Source: Victivallis sp. Marseille-Q1083
Lineage (GTDB): Bacteria; Verrucomicrobiota; Lentisphaeria; Victivallales; Victivallaceae
Direction: 5' to 3'
Assembly (NCBI RefSeq): GCF_903645315.1
Contig: NZ_CAHJXL010000001.1
Coordinates: 806,001-870,000 of the forward strand
DNA length: 64,000 nt
In this document: in pieces, positions 16,179 through 26,034 of the stretch
Layout of the letters: each line of letters starts with the position of its first letter
Position numbering within the stretch: position 1 is the stretch's first letter
Program-made: the position numbers and the translations under genes
Notes under the pieces: generated by a model
Told to the model about the DNA's origin: nothing
The model's input: the letters and a program-made list of their open reading frames with translations, nothing else
Databases searched by the model: none

Positions 16179-19100
16179 TTATCTTTCGTGAGAATTTTGG
16201 ACAAAATCTTTCCAATTCTTATTTTCCGCAATAAACGTAAAGATCGATTCCGGGGAATAATCCGTCAGGCTGTTTTGATGTTTCAATTCTTCAATATACT
16301 TATTAGACCATAAAGGATGAACGATAACCGTCTTGCTTTGCTTGATTGCTATCGGCAGAGAAAAATCTGTTACCGATGGGAAATACCGGCGAATAAGTTC
16401 CTTCCAATGCGGCAAATCGAACCCGATGAAACAAGAGGAATCCTGAGCCAGATAAATCATGTCGAGCCCTAAGCGCCAGTTCAGATATTCATGGTAATAA
16501 AGATTGCTGTAATCTTTTATGCAATCGTAACAGGCCAAAAAGCAACCATGAGTATCAAATAACTTCTTCAAACCGGATTCAGACTTATCGGTATTAAAAA
16601 CATCAAGCAGTTCCTTCTTCAGATGCGAGGCGTTATGAAATAAAAAATCACAAAAGCCGGAACCATTTTCCAGGGTATCCGATAAGAATAACTCTCCTAC
16701 GGCCTTTTTACTTCCCTGGTTGCTCAAAACAACTCGATAATCGACATTCAGTTCTCCTAAATCAATGTCCAAATAATTACATGCTGCTTTTCTCAGTAAG
16801 TAACCCATTGAAATATAGGCCGACCGAACTGCCGGCTTCATCGGATCTAAGTCCAGTAGGTCTGGATGTTCGATAAGTCGGATGCACAAAATACCGGTGG
16901 TTCTGCTTGCCAGCAATCCGGCCTTTTGAACTTGATTGATATCGTAATCCGCGCTCTCGCCTTTTTGATTGTTATGGATACTTGGGACTACCCAGCATTT
17001 TGAATTTTTATCTTCAGCAAATTCAAATAAATCTCCCGCATTATCATTGAGCAGATAAATTTGAGCTGATGTGTTGGAGTAAATTCCCAGACTGGTTTCT
17101 GGTACCTTGTCAAAGCTTGTATCTTCTGTTTTGAATTCTAATTGCGTCGTGTAATTTTGAGCAACCCAATCGCCACCACCGTTATAGTTTTGAGGTGCCG
17201 CTTTAAAATTAACACAAAAACCCAACGGGGTAAATGTGATAATGGTCTGTTTCGACTTTCCGCAAACCGGACAGGTAAATGATTCATGTACGTCTTTTGT
17301 CAGTTCTATATAGCCGCATGGACACGAAAAAACATTGCGAATATATCCGCGTCCATCTTGCGGTAATATCTCCATGCGTTCCCGCCGCCAAGCTACCAAA
17401 CCGGTGACAGTATGCAGAGCTTTGTCTTTTACGATTTGACTGCCTGGAGCGAATGAATTTATCGCCATTTCCAAGTTGCGGTCAATGGTATCATCTTGAG
17501 GCGGTAATTGGCGTGGCTTCTTTAAATAGAGGCTTCTCACTTTGGTTGGGAATCCGAACATCGGCAATACTCCGGCATTAGCTAGGCGTTCGCTAAGTTC
17601 CAACTGTGGAAATTCCTCCTTACGCTCCACGATATCGGAGATTTTAGAACACAAGCCATTTATGATGTAACTGGTAATGTCATTGCGAATACTGATGGAT
17701 AAGGATGCTCCATTGGAAATGATATCAACCAGATTTCCAATGTCTTCAACATGCCGATTCAGATAATTTTGAATGCCATCCCGATAATTTTCCCATTGGT
17801 AAGCCTTCCCGAACTCGCCGTGAACCGATGTTCCATCAGATTCTACATCCAGATTTCCAAAAGCACGCCGCAAGATTTCCTTGGCGACCATCCGTTGGAT
17901 GATTGTTTTATTTTCAATATCGATATAAAGCGGACTTTGCGGAGCCGAAATCATTCTCTCGGGCTCAATGAAGTGTGCATAATCGTGCGAGTTATTGCGG
18001 GCTACGGACAATGCGAAAGCCCAGGCATTTCCGCGTCGTCCGGCACGACCAACGCGCTGCTGATAATTAAAGCGTTGCGGCGGAATATTGCCCAGCATAA
18101 CTGCATTCAGAGAACCGATATCGACTCCTGCTTCCATCGTGGTTGTAACACTGAGCAAATCTATGCTGAAGGCTTTCGCGGCAAACTGTTCATCATCTAA
18201 AAAAACATTTTGAAAGTACCGTTGACGCTGGATCGCATCCAAACGGTCTGTCTGTCCGGTAAGCTCTTCACAATGGAGCCGGAAATATTGTTTATTATGC
18301 GCCATCGCATAATAATAATTGTCTTCCATTCTCTCGTTGCGTGCCGCGTTTCCTGTTTTCGGCAAATGTTGTGTACAGTTGAGACAGCGGCCATTGTTGG
18401 AGTGCAGATGTAAAGTTCTGCATTGTGGACAACGCCACACCTGGCCTTCGGTCAAATTTAATAGGTTTACAAGCAAATTTCTGCCGGTTAAGACCAATGG
18501 ATCAGCCAGCAGTGTTCCATCGTTTATCAATTTATCTTTCAGTTCGCTGAGTTCGTGTCTGCCAACTCCTATCATTTTAAAGTAGTGTGTGATATCGCGA
18601 GGAATTCCACTTGAAGCACGATCATTGCCACGCAGGCGATGCCTTTCTCCCAGCATTCGAATTAAAGTATTTGCTTTGGGGTCGTTCGGCATATTCCGAT
18701 GTCGGACCATTCCCAGGCCAAGACCTTCAAAAGAACGGCGGGGGGCGGGAAACAGAACTGTCAATATTTCTTTGGACAGTTCTGCTTGCAGATTCTTTTG
18801 GTAAGTATTCAACTCTTCCGAGGAAGGAATGTCGCGATAATAGCAATCTCGCCAAGTCAAAGTATTATGATTATAGAAACTCGGTTTCGGTCCGGCTGGG
18901 CATATCCCTAATTGGGTCAAAATTTTTGTAATGGGGATAGATAACTCTTCGACAGATACTTCAGTAAGTTTTTCTTTCAGTGTCTCAACTGCAGTTGTAT
19001 CATGATCTAACGCGCGCTCAAGGATATCATCCAATCGTTTTTCGTTGAAATATCGAACCAATTCACGTTCTTCCGACCGCGAAAGATCGTCAATACGTTC

Positions 19101-21197
19101 AAGAAATGAAGTATACTTCTGGTTTTGTGCTAAAATGTCTTTTGTCGATTGATAAACCAGCTGTCGCAGCAAATCACGGAAGTGGTCCAATTCGATTCCA
19201 GCTGCAAGTTTCGCTGCTCCTTGTCGGCTGTCTGAGAATAAAATCAATTTTTCATTTCGATTGGTAGAATCTTGCAGAACTGAATACAGTGAATCTGCCA
19301 TAAGCTGATTCACCTTCTGCACACCGGTTCCATGCTTGTAGAATGGAGCCATCTGTTTCGGACCTCTTTTTTCCGCCTCACAGGATGGGCAATATTCCGG
19401 AAAATGATCATTGGAATCTCCGGAACAACTGATTGCCAGATAATCTCCTTCGCGACGAGATTCGGCGGGTTTTACTTCTCCGGAAAATGGATCGAATGAG
19501 CAACGTTTCCATTCTCTCAATTCCAACGTTTCTGAATCATTCGGCAGAGGTAAAAGGAATCTTTTCGTATACAAATGGTTTTCGCCCGGCGGAGCTGCGT
19601 CGATCAGTTCGCCACTTCGGTCTAAGCCTTCCAGGCAGACTTCCCCACAGGTTCTGCATATGGCCAGGGGATAGACCCGCCCGCCACACCTGCATCGTTT
19701 GATTGGTGACAGGTATAAACGACCGAATTTGCGGTTCTCATAACGGTATTGTTCGTCTACTTCGCCGCATTCCGGATTGCTGCAAGCGTACAGCATATCA
19801 ATATTGCGGAAAAAATAGTGGATACGCAAGGGGATTTTGTTCGATCCATTCTCGCTGGATATCTTAGTCAGGCGCAGCAGCACCTGAAAAGCTTCTATGC
19901 CAAGTTCGGTATCATCGTCGAAAATGATTTTTGCTAGATCGGATAAAATGCGCGGAACATATTTTTCGCCGCTCCAGAAAGCGCTCCTTAGAATGGCCTC
20001 CAGGCGATGCTCACGAAACAGTCGGAGCGCCATATCCGAAGTAATATCCTGATTACGCAGTTCTTTGAATACAGTCGGATCAAGCTTGTCGGTTTCAGCA
20101 GGCGCTTGGATAACCGGGTTTTGAATAATAGAGAATTGATCAATCCCGCAACCGAAAAAATCACATATAAAGTCATAATTATCTTCCGAGAGCGATGCAC
20201 TGGTTGCCAGAAAGCGAACTTGCTTTGAGTCGGATGCAATTCCCAGGCGGTGGATCAGCAGCCGCAGCAATTGAGCGACTTCCGTCCCCGGCGTCCCCCG
20301 GTAAGTGTGTAATTCGTCTATAACCAGGTAGAGAACATTTTCCGGCGATTCCTTCAGCCACGCCTTTGTCGCATCAAAAATGCACTCTTCTTTTTCGCGC
20401 ATCAGCATAACATTAAGCATGGAATAGTTGGTGATCAGGATATCCGGAGGAGTACCTAGAATTTGGGCTCTATTCCAAAGTTCAGCCGAGTCGTTGTCGG
20501 TATTGATGAAGCGGGATATCCAGTCTTTTTGTTCTTCTTCCGTTTTTTCCGGAAGGCTCTCTTTTATTTTCTCCCAGGTTCTCTTTAAATCCTTGGCTTC
20601 CTGCTCCGTTTCCGTCTTGGGAGTTACGCCTGTATAACGCGCGAATGTCAATAAATTACCATTGCAATGTCCGGATATCCAGTTTCGGGCCACCGGAGTG
20701 TTGCATGCCTTGCGCAACCGGCCCAGTTGATCTTCGACGAGAGCGTTCAAAGGGTAAAGCATAATCGCCTTTACGGCATTCGCGGAAGCAGAACGCTGCT
20801 TTTCCCGAATCAGTTTGGCAAATAGGGGAAGCATAAAACACTCGGTTTTTCCGGAGCCGGTTCCGGTGGTTACAACGATATGCTTTCCTGCTTCCACCGC
20901 GCAAAGAGCATCTCCCTGATGTTTGTACAGGTTCTCGGGGAGGAATAAGCCAAGTTTTGCAAAATCTTCGAAACTTTTCGGCAAACCGTCAAGCTGAGAC
21001 AGCTTTGCTCCGGCAGGATAAGAAGTCATCAGCTCGAAATAGGGTTGATGCCACAGGGTATCCATATTTTTCTCGATGTCATGAAAAAGCGCTTCACGCT
21101 CATCATCCAATTTGACGTTTGATAACGGGATGCCGGTTTTCAGATATCGCAAGTAATTACTCTTCAGATCATTCCAGATAGAGACGGGATCAGTCAT
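16179..21197 (-). CDS. large DUF1998-type superfamily 2 helicase (DruE-like), probable anti-phage defence
   Basis: This 1672-aa protein has a complete SF2 helicase core. Motif I is TTGTGSGKT (Walker A about 112-118), motif II is D294-E-L-H297, motif III is LATSAS, and motifs V/VI are TTTMEAGVDIG and QRVGRAGRRG (1047-1056). Several zinc-binding cysteine clusters interrupt or follow the core (CSNPECGEV, CRCGGRVYPLAICRTCG, YCPSC, CPQC from C923, CPCG...CPVC). The C-terminal DUF1998-like region ends in the signature GCFLACYDC (C1556, C1559). This size and order match DruE of Druantia and, more distantly, DISARM DrmA/DrmB and the MrfA repair helicase. AAGGAG lies 9 nt before the ATG, and the gene overlaps the 300-aa gene by 8 nt. 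Role: ATP-driven translocation on foreign DNA, inferred. Confidence 0.85.
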   Translation of the reverse strand: MTDPVSIWNDLKSNYLRYLKTGIPLSNVKLDDEREALFHDIEKNMDTLWHQPYFELMTSYPAGAKLSQLDGLPKSFEDFAKLGLFLPENLYKHQGDALCAVEAGKHIVVTTGTGSGKTECFMLPLFAKLIREKQRSASANAVKAIMLYPLNALVEDQLGRLRKACNTPVARNWISGHCNGNLLTFARYTGVTPKTETEQEAKDLKRTWEKIKESLPEKTEEEQKDWISRFINTDNDSAELWNRAQILGTPPDILITNYSMLNVMLMREKEECIFDATKAWLKESPENVLYLVIDELHTYRGTPGTEVAQLLRLLIHRLGIASDSKQVRFLATSASLSEDNYDFICDFFGCGIDQFSIIQNPVIQAPAETDKLDPTVFKELRNQDITSDMALRLFREHRLEAILRSAFWSGEKYVPRILSDLAKIIFDDDTELGIEAFQVLLRLTKISSENGSNKIPLRIHYFFRNIDMLYACSNPECGEVDEQYRYENRKFGRLYLSPIKRCRCGGRVYPLAICRTCGEVCLEGLDRSGELIDAAPPGENHLYTKRFLLPLPNDSETLELREWKRCSFDPFSGEVKPAESRREGDYLAISCSGDSNDHFPEYCPSCEAEKRGPKQMAPFYKHGTGVQKVNQLMADSLYSVLQDSTNRNEKLILFSDSRQGAAKLAAGIELDHFRDLLRQLVYQSTKDILAQNQKYTSFLERIDDLSRSEERELVRYFNEKRLDDILERALDHDTTAVETLKEKLTEVSVEELSIPITKILTQLGICPAGPKPSFYNHNTLTWRDCYYRDIPSSEELNTYQKNLQAELSKEILTVLFPAPRRSFEGLGLGMVRHRNMPNDPKANTLIRMLGERHRLRGNDRASSGIPRDITHYFKMIGVGRHELSELKDKLINDGTLLADPLVLTGRNLLVNLLNLTEGQVWRCPQCRTLHLHSNNGRCLNCTQHLPKTGNAARNERMEDNYYYAMAHNKQYFRLHCEELTGQTDRLDAIQRQRYFQNVFLDDEQFAAKAFSIDLLSVTTTMEAGVDIGSLNAVMLGNIPPQRFNYQQRVGRAGRRGNAWAFALSVARNNSHDYAHFIEPERMISAPQSPLYIDIENKTIIQRMVAKEILRRAFGNLDVESDGTSVHGEFGKAYQWENYRDGIQNYLNRHVEDIGNLVDIISNGASLSISIRNDITSYIINGLCSKISDIVERKEEFPQLELSERLANAGVLPMFGFPTKVRSLYLKKPRQLPPQDDTIDRNLEMAINSFAPGSQIVKDKALHTVTGLVAWRRERMEILPQDGRGYIRNVFSCPCGYIELTKDVHESFTCPVCGKSKQTIITFTPLGFCVNFKAAPQNYNGGGDWVAQNYTTQLEFKTEDTSFDKVPETSLGIYSNTSAQIYLLNDNAGDLFEFAEDKNSKCWVVPSIHNNQKGESADYDINQVQKAGLLASRTTGILCIRLIEHPDLLDLDPMKPAVRSAYISMGYLLRKAACNYLDIDLGELNVDYRVVLSNQGSKKAVGELFLSDTLENGSGFCDFLFHNASHLKKELLDVFNTDKSESGLKKLFDTHGCFLACYDCIKDYSNLYYHEYLNWRLGLDMIYLAQDSSCFIGFDLPHWKELIRRYFPSVTDFSLPIAIKQSKTVIVHPLWSNKYIEELKHQNSLTDYSPESIFTFIAENKNWKDFVQNSHER

Positions 21198-22092
21198 GAT
21201 GTTTTTCTCCTTCGAACTCCGATATGCAATCGCAGAATATGCGTTTTAATTCTTGCAGATGCTCTTCCTCAACATTTCCGTATTGTCTCGAATTTACATC
21301 GAAACGGTGAAAGAGTTGATTCTGGAAAAGGACGCGCCCCAACATAAAGGGCGGGTCAATAAGAAAATCCAACTCCTTGTCCTTCTTTGAATAATGCGCT
21401 ACAGGGATTTCGTGATCAATGCAATGCATGATTTTAGACCAAAATTTATCGTCAATATCTTTTCCCAGACGATAGGTTTTTCCTGAGCGAAAATAAATCT
21501 GCCTGGAATAGACTTCTTCCGACAGACGATATAATCCCTGTGGTCTATCTTCAGAAGATAAAAAACGCCAGCCCTTGGAAGAAAATATCTGTGTATAAAC
21601 AGAGATATTACTGTAATCCTCCTCAGCAAAGATATCGGGGGTGCATACAGGAAAGCATTTTAACAGCACGCTTGTCGATGGCGAACTGACTATAGGCAAT
21701 TCCTCTCCTTGCTCTGCTTGTGAAGTATTCCAACGTACGACAGTAGCAAGTTGTTCCATGTCGTCTTCAACGAGGTCGGCGGGAATGCGGTCTTTCTGGC
21801 TTTCCGTCAGATTGATTCCAAGCCAGGAGCGGCCACCGGCCGAATCTTCGAAGAATACCATTGGCGGGGACAGTCGCCATACCGTTTTCCTGCCGACGAT
21901 TCCGCATTCAACAATCCCGGCGCGAACCAAAGGGTAGAAATATAGATACAAAGAGTAATTATCGCGAGTTTTCTTGACTGACAAAACAGTTGCATTGCAT
22001 ACATCGCGTAACCTTTCGTGGCTTACCGCCTCGGATTGAGCGGCAAGCCATAACAAAAGTATATTCTGAATTTGCAATGTTTCGTTTGCCAT
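21190..22092 (-). CDS. unknown protein with N-terminal winged-helix-like region (helicase operon)
   Basis: This 300-aa soluble protein has no signal peptide or membrane segment. The first ~75 residues (LLLWLAAQSEAVSHERLRDVC ... LVRAGIVECGIVGRKTVWRLSP) have the helix pattern and wing of a winged helix-turn-helix, so DNA or protein recognition is likely. The remainder is acidic and aromatic-rich with no motif I recognise. It starts directly after the stop of the upstream gene (TAA then ATG, no gap) and overlaps the helicase start by 8 nt, so its amount is tied to both. By position and size it would correspond to DruD of a Druantia type I operon, but sequence similarity cannot be judged here. 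Confidence 0.6.
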   Translation of the reverse strand: MANETLQIQNILLLWLAAQSEAVSHERLRDVCNATVLSVKKTRDNYSLYLYFYPLVRAGIVECGIVGRKTVWRLSPPMVFFEDSAGGRSWLGINLTESQKDRIPADLVEDDMEQLATVVRWNTSQAEQGEELPIVSSPSTSVLLKCFPVCTPDIFAEEDYSNISVYTQIFSSKGWRFLSSEDRPQGLYRLSEEVYSRQIYFRSGKTYRLGKDIDDKFWSKIMHCIDHEIPVAHYSKKDKELDFLIDPPFMLGRVLFQNQLFHRFDVNSRQYGNVEEEHLQELKRIFCDCISEFEGEKHHD

Positions 22093-23829
22093 TTATTTTA
22101 CCGGATAAAAGTAATCTTCATTTACAGCCAGACCTTCTTTCCATGTATCGCAAAAATCATCCCAGTGCTTGTCCCACTTCTCCGAAATATTGAGTCTCTT
22201 CCAATTTTTCGCAATGTTGGTAGGAAGGCCAAGGTGGGACTGATCTTCCGATTCACTTTCGGCGAGGGACACAATCACGCGTAAGTTTTTGGGGAACTTC
22301 GAATTTGCAGCATAAGGAATTTGCATAGCTTTGCAGTCAAAAATATTCCATAGCGGCTTTCCCCAGCATTCCGGCAGGGCAATATTAAAATTTTCGATCA
22401 ATAGAAAATGCCAGATATCCGGATGGGCATGTGCCGAATTCCAGATGACTTTTAACACCTCATACCAGAAATCTTTAAATTCCATCCATTGGGGAGAGGG
22501 TTGGCTGAGCAGGGAGATGCTATTCCCCAATACTGTAGAGAGGAAGAGACCTGTCCGTATATCATCGGTGACAAACGAATCATACTTCCTGATATCTTTA
22601 AGCAGTCGTTCCGTCATGAAATCTAACCCTAAAAGACCATTGACCTCATTTAAAAACTGCTCTCTGTTTGCCGAATTTACCGATTCTGCGTTCGGATTTC
22701 TCTCCACTCGCTCAAGCGGGTAGGAAGCTGTGGAATACTCCGGTTCGCGACAGGAGGGGGCAATTTCAGTCTGTATTTTGATCAACTCAATCACTTCATC
22801 GCACCGTTTGTGCAAACTGGTTAATTGTTCTTCTTTCACGCGCAATTCTTCGCTCCGGCAACTGAGTTGTTGCTGAAGTTTTTCCAAGTCCTGCGTCAGT
22901 TTCTTTTGAGCCGCGCCGCATCGTTTCCGTTCTTTCTCTAGCTCCGCAGTCAAATCGGCCTTGGCTTGTTCCATTTTCTTGCGTTGCTGGATCGCTTCAG
23001 GCTCTGTTTGTAAGATAGTGTCGATATTTGCTTTGACAATTTCATCGATCGTGATTTTAAAGCCTGGAACTCCTCGAAGGTTCTGAATTTCTTCCCAATC
23101 CAGTCCCAATGCAGTCAGGGAACGCCTGATTCTGGCAAAGCGATCTTTGGAGAGCCGTTCGTTTTCGTCGCCTGACTCGATATTTTTGATTTTAGCCTGA
23201 ATCTGCTTTAATTCGTCGGAGCTCAAACAATTGGAAACTTTTCCTTTCAGCCACTCTTTCAATTGAATCGCAGTCATGCAATCTACTTGAAATTCTGCAG
23301 CTTTTTTCGTAAATTCCGTTGGTTCTATCAAATACGATTTTTCATTGATCGAAACCGTGTCGTAATTTGATCGAAATACCCACGCATTTACTTCTTTCCC
23401 TTTCAAGGGAGACAAATCGGAACTATGTAACGGACCGCAAATATAAGAAGTCGCCCCTTGCTTGCGGAAGAAGTAGATATGGTCTTTTATATCCGGATAC
23501 CCAACGCGATTGAAAATATTCTCCGAAAGAAGTTCTATCACTTGCGGACATCTCCAAACCCGACCGCCTTCATTTTTGCGTGGAATGATGAATGCATCAT
23601 GATCTTCCCGCTCGGACAATTTTTCGTTTTCTTTATAGTTGAAACAAATGATGTCATCAGCAGCTATTTCAGGGAAATCAGTACTGAAACTAGGAGCAAA
23701 TACCTTGCCTGTTCTTGGAAAATGCTCCGGAATTGCCGCGGAATTCCAAAAACCGTTTTTCGGGTATGATAAAACTTCAATTCGGGCATGGCCAGTGACA
23801 TATATTACTTTACCGATTGCGTATTCCAT
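22093..23829 (-). CDS. unknown protein with central coiled coil (helicase operon)
   Basis: This 578-aa soluble protein has an N-terminal beta-rich part (about 1-170: IGKVIYVTGHARIEVLSYPKN, IICFNYKENEKL). A long heptad-patterned coiled coil spans about 275-360 (KMEQAKADLTAELEKERKRC ... SEELRVKEEQLTSLHKRCDE). A globular C-terminal half carries WHFLLIENFNIALPECWGKP. No nuclease, ATPase or methylase motif is visible. The coiled coil suggests oligomerisation or a scaffold for the helicase. GGAGGGG lies 6 nt before the ATG at 23829. The gene overlaps the 536-aa gene by 20 nt, evidence of translational coupling. It would sit at the DruC position of a Druantia-like operon; that link is inference. Confidence 0.6.
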   Translation of the reverse strand: MEYAIGKVIYVTGHARIEVLSYPKNGFWNSAAIPEHFPRTGKVFAPSFSTDFPEIAADDIICFNYKENEKLSEREDHDAFIIPRKNEGGRVWRCPQVIELLSENIFNRVGYPDIKDHIYFFRKQGATSYICGPLHSSDLSPLKGKEVNAWVFRSNYDTVSINEKSYLIEPTEFTKKAAEFQVDCMTAIQLKEWLKGKVSNCLSSDELKQIQAKIKNIESGDENERLSKDRFARIRRSLTALGLDWEEIQNLRGVPGFKITIDEIVKANIDTILQTEPEAIQQRKKMEQAKADLTAELEKERKRCGAAQKKLTQDLEKLQQQLSCRSEELRVKEEQLTSLHKRCDEVIELIKIQTEIAPSCREPEYSTASYPLERVERNPNAESVNSANREQFLNEVNGLLGLDFMTERLLKDIRKYDSFVTDDIRTGLFLSTVLGNSISLLSQPSPQWMEFKDFWYEVLKVIWNSAHAHPDIWHFLLIENFNIALPECWGKPLWNIFDCKAMQIPYAANSKFPKNLRVIVSLAESESEDQSHLGLPTNIAKNWKRLNISEKWDKHWDDFCDTWKEGLAVNEDYFYPVK

Positions 23830-25420
23830 GCTTACCCCTCCTCAAAACTTGATGAATCAAATTTTCGTTGTCAATTTTTTCAACCGCTTGCCCAGTAGAT
23901 AGCCGCAACCATTGCCGAATCGGGTTCCCTGTATTTGGAGAAGCAGCATATACCTTCAGTAATTCCGGTGGAATGCCGGAAAAATCAAGTCCTCGGATAC
24001 AAGGAGTATCGGAAACATGAAAGCCATTCTCTTCCAATGCCCAGCCAAGATTGGACCAATCCGCATTTTCATATGGCAAAGGAGAGGCGATTTTAAAATG
24101 GATCAAAGCCGCATCCGGACTATATTGCAAAAAATAACGACCTTCTTTCAAATGAACGAGAGGCTGTTCCGAAATCTTCAGGGTCTTCCACTCTTTAGGG
24201 GAATTTTTTCTCAGGCAGCCAAGTAGAATGGATTCTCCCTGATAATGATCTGTGTCGATCATTGGCCCGGCATTTTCCATCCATATCCGATATCCCAATT
24301 TTATTCCCCCGGAAAGCCGTATCGCAGGTTGGAATGCAAACACATTTGGAAGAAATGTTGCCAAAATACCGATTTGAGCAGATGATAAAGTGTAAACCCT
24401 CAACGATTCATAGCAAAACGGCTCTATATCGAACTGCTCTTTCAATGCCTCGGTCAGTGAGGACGCAGTTATGCAAACGAAAGCATATTGGCGATCATTT
24501 TCGCTTCCGACTTGCTTCTGGGGTAGCAATTGCCAGTCTTTGGGATATCCCGGATCTTGAACAAAAAAACAGCCTCTTTTGTTCAACCCAGGGATATCCC
24601 GGTAAGGTATTTCTTTGTCATTACATAAAAATTCCGGGCAAGGCTCATCTCCCGCTGCCCAATACATTCCATATTCCCTGGCTTGTGTGGGGTTGTGTGA
24701 TTTCCGCTTTTCATTCGTTTCAGCATAGTAACCGTCCCAAGACAAATAAGCCGCATACATTTGCTTCAGGGCGGCCTCTTCCCGGCCTTTATCAAAGCGC
24801 AACCATTTTCGCTGAAGCGGCGAAAAATTACGAATGCGATTACGAACAATTCTTTGAAACCATTCAAAATCAATTTCATCATCTGGAGCCAGCTTGCAGT
24901 CATGAAAAAAAAGTCCTAATGACTCAATATCTTTCCGATGCAGTAATGCCAAGCTCAAGGGATATTGACAATACCGGCCGGGACCGGATGTTATTCGACG
25001 GGATAAATAAATGGCCAGACTATGCCGGTTGCACCATTTTTCAAAATGGTCATAAATCCTATCTTGACCTTCTCCATATCTTCGCTGAAGTATATTGTCT
25101 GTTATGGAGAGCTTTTCCCGTAAACGCGGATTATAGGCGCTTGCAGAACATAGTTCATCATCCTGTCGAGCGGAAGCGGCCAACAGCTGAATTGCGACAA
25201 GCCCCAGATAGAGAGGAATTCCATCCTTCTGAAATCCGCATAAATGTTGCCAGTCACAAGTAGCCAGATAGGCATATGCATCTAAAATATTTTCATTCCC
25301 ATTCGCTTTATCGATATCGATAAATACAGAGGCGACACTCGAGTATGACCCCAGGGCATGTTCAAAATACTCTTTGAATACCCATGTGTTAAAGTTTTGG
25401 TATCCTTCTATATTGATCAT
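23810..25420 (-). CDS. unknown 536-aa protein, first gene of the helicase operon
   Basis: This soluble protein has no signal peptide and no recognised domain. The first ~100 residues (INIEGYQNFNTWVFKEYFEHALG) and a His/Cys-containing middle (RRYGEGQDRIYDHFEKWCNRH, RRITSGPGRYCQYPLSLALL) look helical. The C-terminal half is beta-rich with FAFQPAIRLSGGIKLGYRIWMENAGP and LHFKIASPLPYENADWSNLG-like strands. It is the promoter-proximal gene of a four-gene run with overlaps of 20, 0 and 8 nt, so it should be made in step with the helicase. A strong sigma-70 promoter lies about 75 nt upstream. It would take the DruB slot in a Druantia-like arrangement; no independent evidence for function. Confidence 0.6.
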   Translation of the reverse strand: MINIEGYQNFNTWVFKEYFEHALGSYSSVASVFIDIDKANGNENILDAYAYLATCDWQHLCGFQKDGIPLYLGLVAIQLLAASARQDDELCSASAYNPRLREKLSITDNILQRRYGEGQDRIYDHFEKWCNRHSLAIYLSRRITSGPGRYCQYPLSLALLHRKDIESLGLFFHDCKLAPDDEIDFEWFQRIVRNRIRNFSPLQRKWLRFDKGREEAALKQMYAAYLSWDGYYAETNEKRKSHNPTQAREYGMYWAAGDEPCPEFLCNDKEIPYRDIPGLNKRGCFFVQDPGYPKDWQLLPQKQVGSENDRQYAFVCITASSLTEALKEQFDIEPFCYESLRVYTLSSAQIGILATFLPNVFAFQPAIRLSGGIKLGYRIWMENAGPMIDTDHYQGESILLGCLRKNSPKEWKTLKISEQPLVHLKEGRYFLQYSPDAALIHFKIASPLPYENADWSNLGWALEENGFHVSDTPCIRGLDFSGIPPELLKVYAASPNTGNPIRQWLRLSTGQAVEKIDNENLIHQVLRRGKHGIRNR

Positions 25421-25495
25421 GCCTTAATTTTACCTGTTCCACCAATTCTGTTATTTTTAATCCATTTTCATATCCGCAGTTACATATGCAACAGT

Positions 25496-25524
25496 ATTAT
25501 ACATGCTTGAGACCTTGAATTCAA
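25496..25524 (-). promoter_or_regulatory. promoter of the helicase operon
   Basis: On the minus strand TTGAAT (25524-25519), 17 bp, then a perfect TATAAT (25501-25496) sits 76 nt upstream of the first gene's ATG. The operon therefore has its own constitutive-looking promoter and does not depend on the flanking insertion sequences. Confidence 0.65.
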
Positions 25525-25833
25525 ATGCGCTTAGTTTAAAAATAGCCCTCGATTAAGACATTTTAATGGTGTTTCTATTATGCCTCCATCTCCATGATTA
25601 TAACGTTCAATCGACTCAAATAGAGGCAATGGTATTATTTCGGATTTTGTGTACGGAATATGATTTCAATGATCAGGACGCGTTTCCATTGTTTCTGTCA
25701 CAGCAATTATCTTGCCTAAGAGAGTCGGAAAGGAAGTGCTCTGAAACGTCCCTATCGCTATCTACAGAAACAGACTGAAATCGTTTTCTTGTTAAGCCTA
25801 AGTTAATTTTTACTCCCGGCTTCTACTATCCTA
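25525..25833. other. intergenic AT-rich DNA between divergent operons
   Basis: No gene or clear structure is seen here. The short frame at 25566-25778 (70 aa) lacks a ribosome site and has no recognisable product. Confidence 0.4.
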
Positions 25834-25850
25834 TACAGTACCTAACTGTA
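25834..25850. repeat. small inverted repeat upstream of the Gp2-like gene
   Basis: TACAGT (25834-25839) and ACTGTA (25845-25850) flank ACCTA. It is the first of three inverted repeats in 200 bp leading to the replication-type gene at 26020. Confidence 0.4.
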
Positions 25851-25864
25851 AAATCCATGACCCC

Positions 25865-25908
25865 CTGTATCGCCGCATCCTGCGTCACGGAAAACGGCGG
25901 CAATACAG
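25865..25908. repeat. 12-bp inverted repeat, possible origin hairpin
   Basis: CTGTATCGCCGC (25865-25876) pairs with GCGGCAATACAG (25897-25908) with a single mismatch and a 20-nt loop. Such a GC-rich stem in AT-rich DNA just before an inovirus-type Gp2 gene could be a replication origin or single-strand initiation site. Confidence 0.4.
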
Positions 25909-25977
25909 ACGATATGTTTTCTCCTCCAAGTCGGTTATTAGAAATAGCATTACCTGTTTTATAGCAATACCTAAGAG

Positions 25978-26034
25978 TTGATTCCTGGCTATTGTTCGAG
26001 TTTACGAGGAGAACAATAATTGAACAGGAATCAA
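25978..26034. repeat. 10-bp inverted repeat enclosing the Gp2-like ribosome site
   Basis: TTGATTCCTG (25978-25987) is perfectly complementary to CAGGAATCAA (26025-26034). The 37-nt loop holds GAGGAG and the proposed TTG start at 26020, so folding of the mRNA could control translation. Confidence 0.45.
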
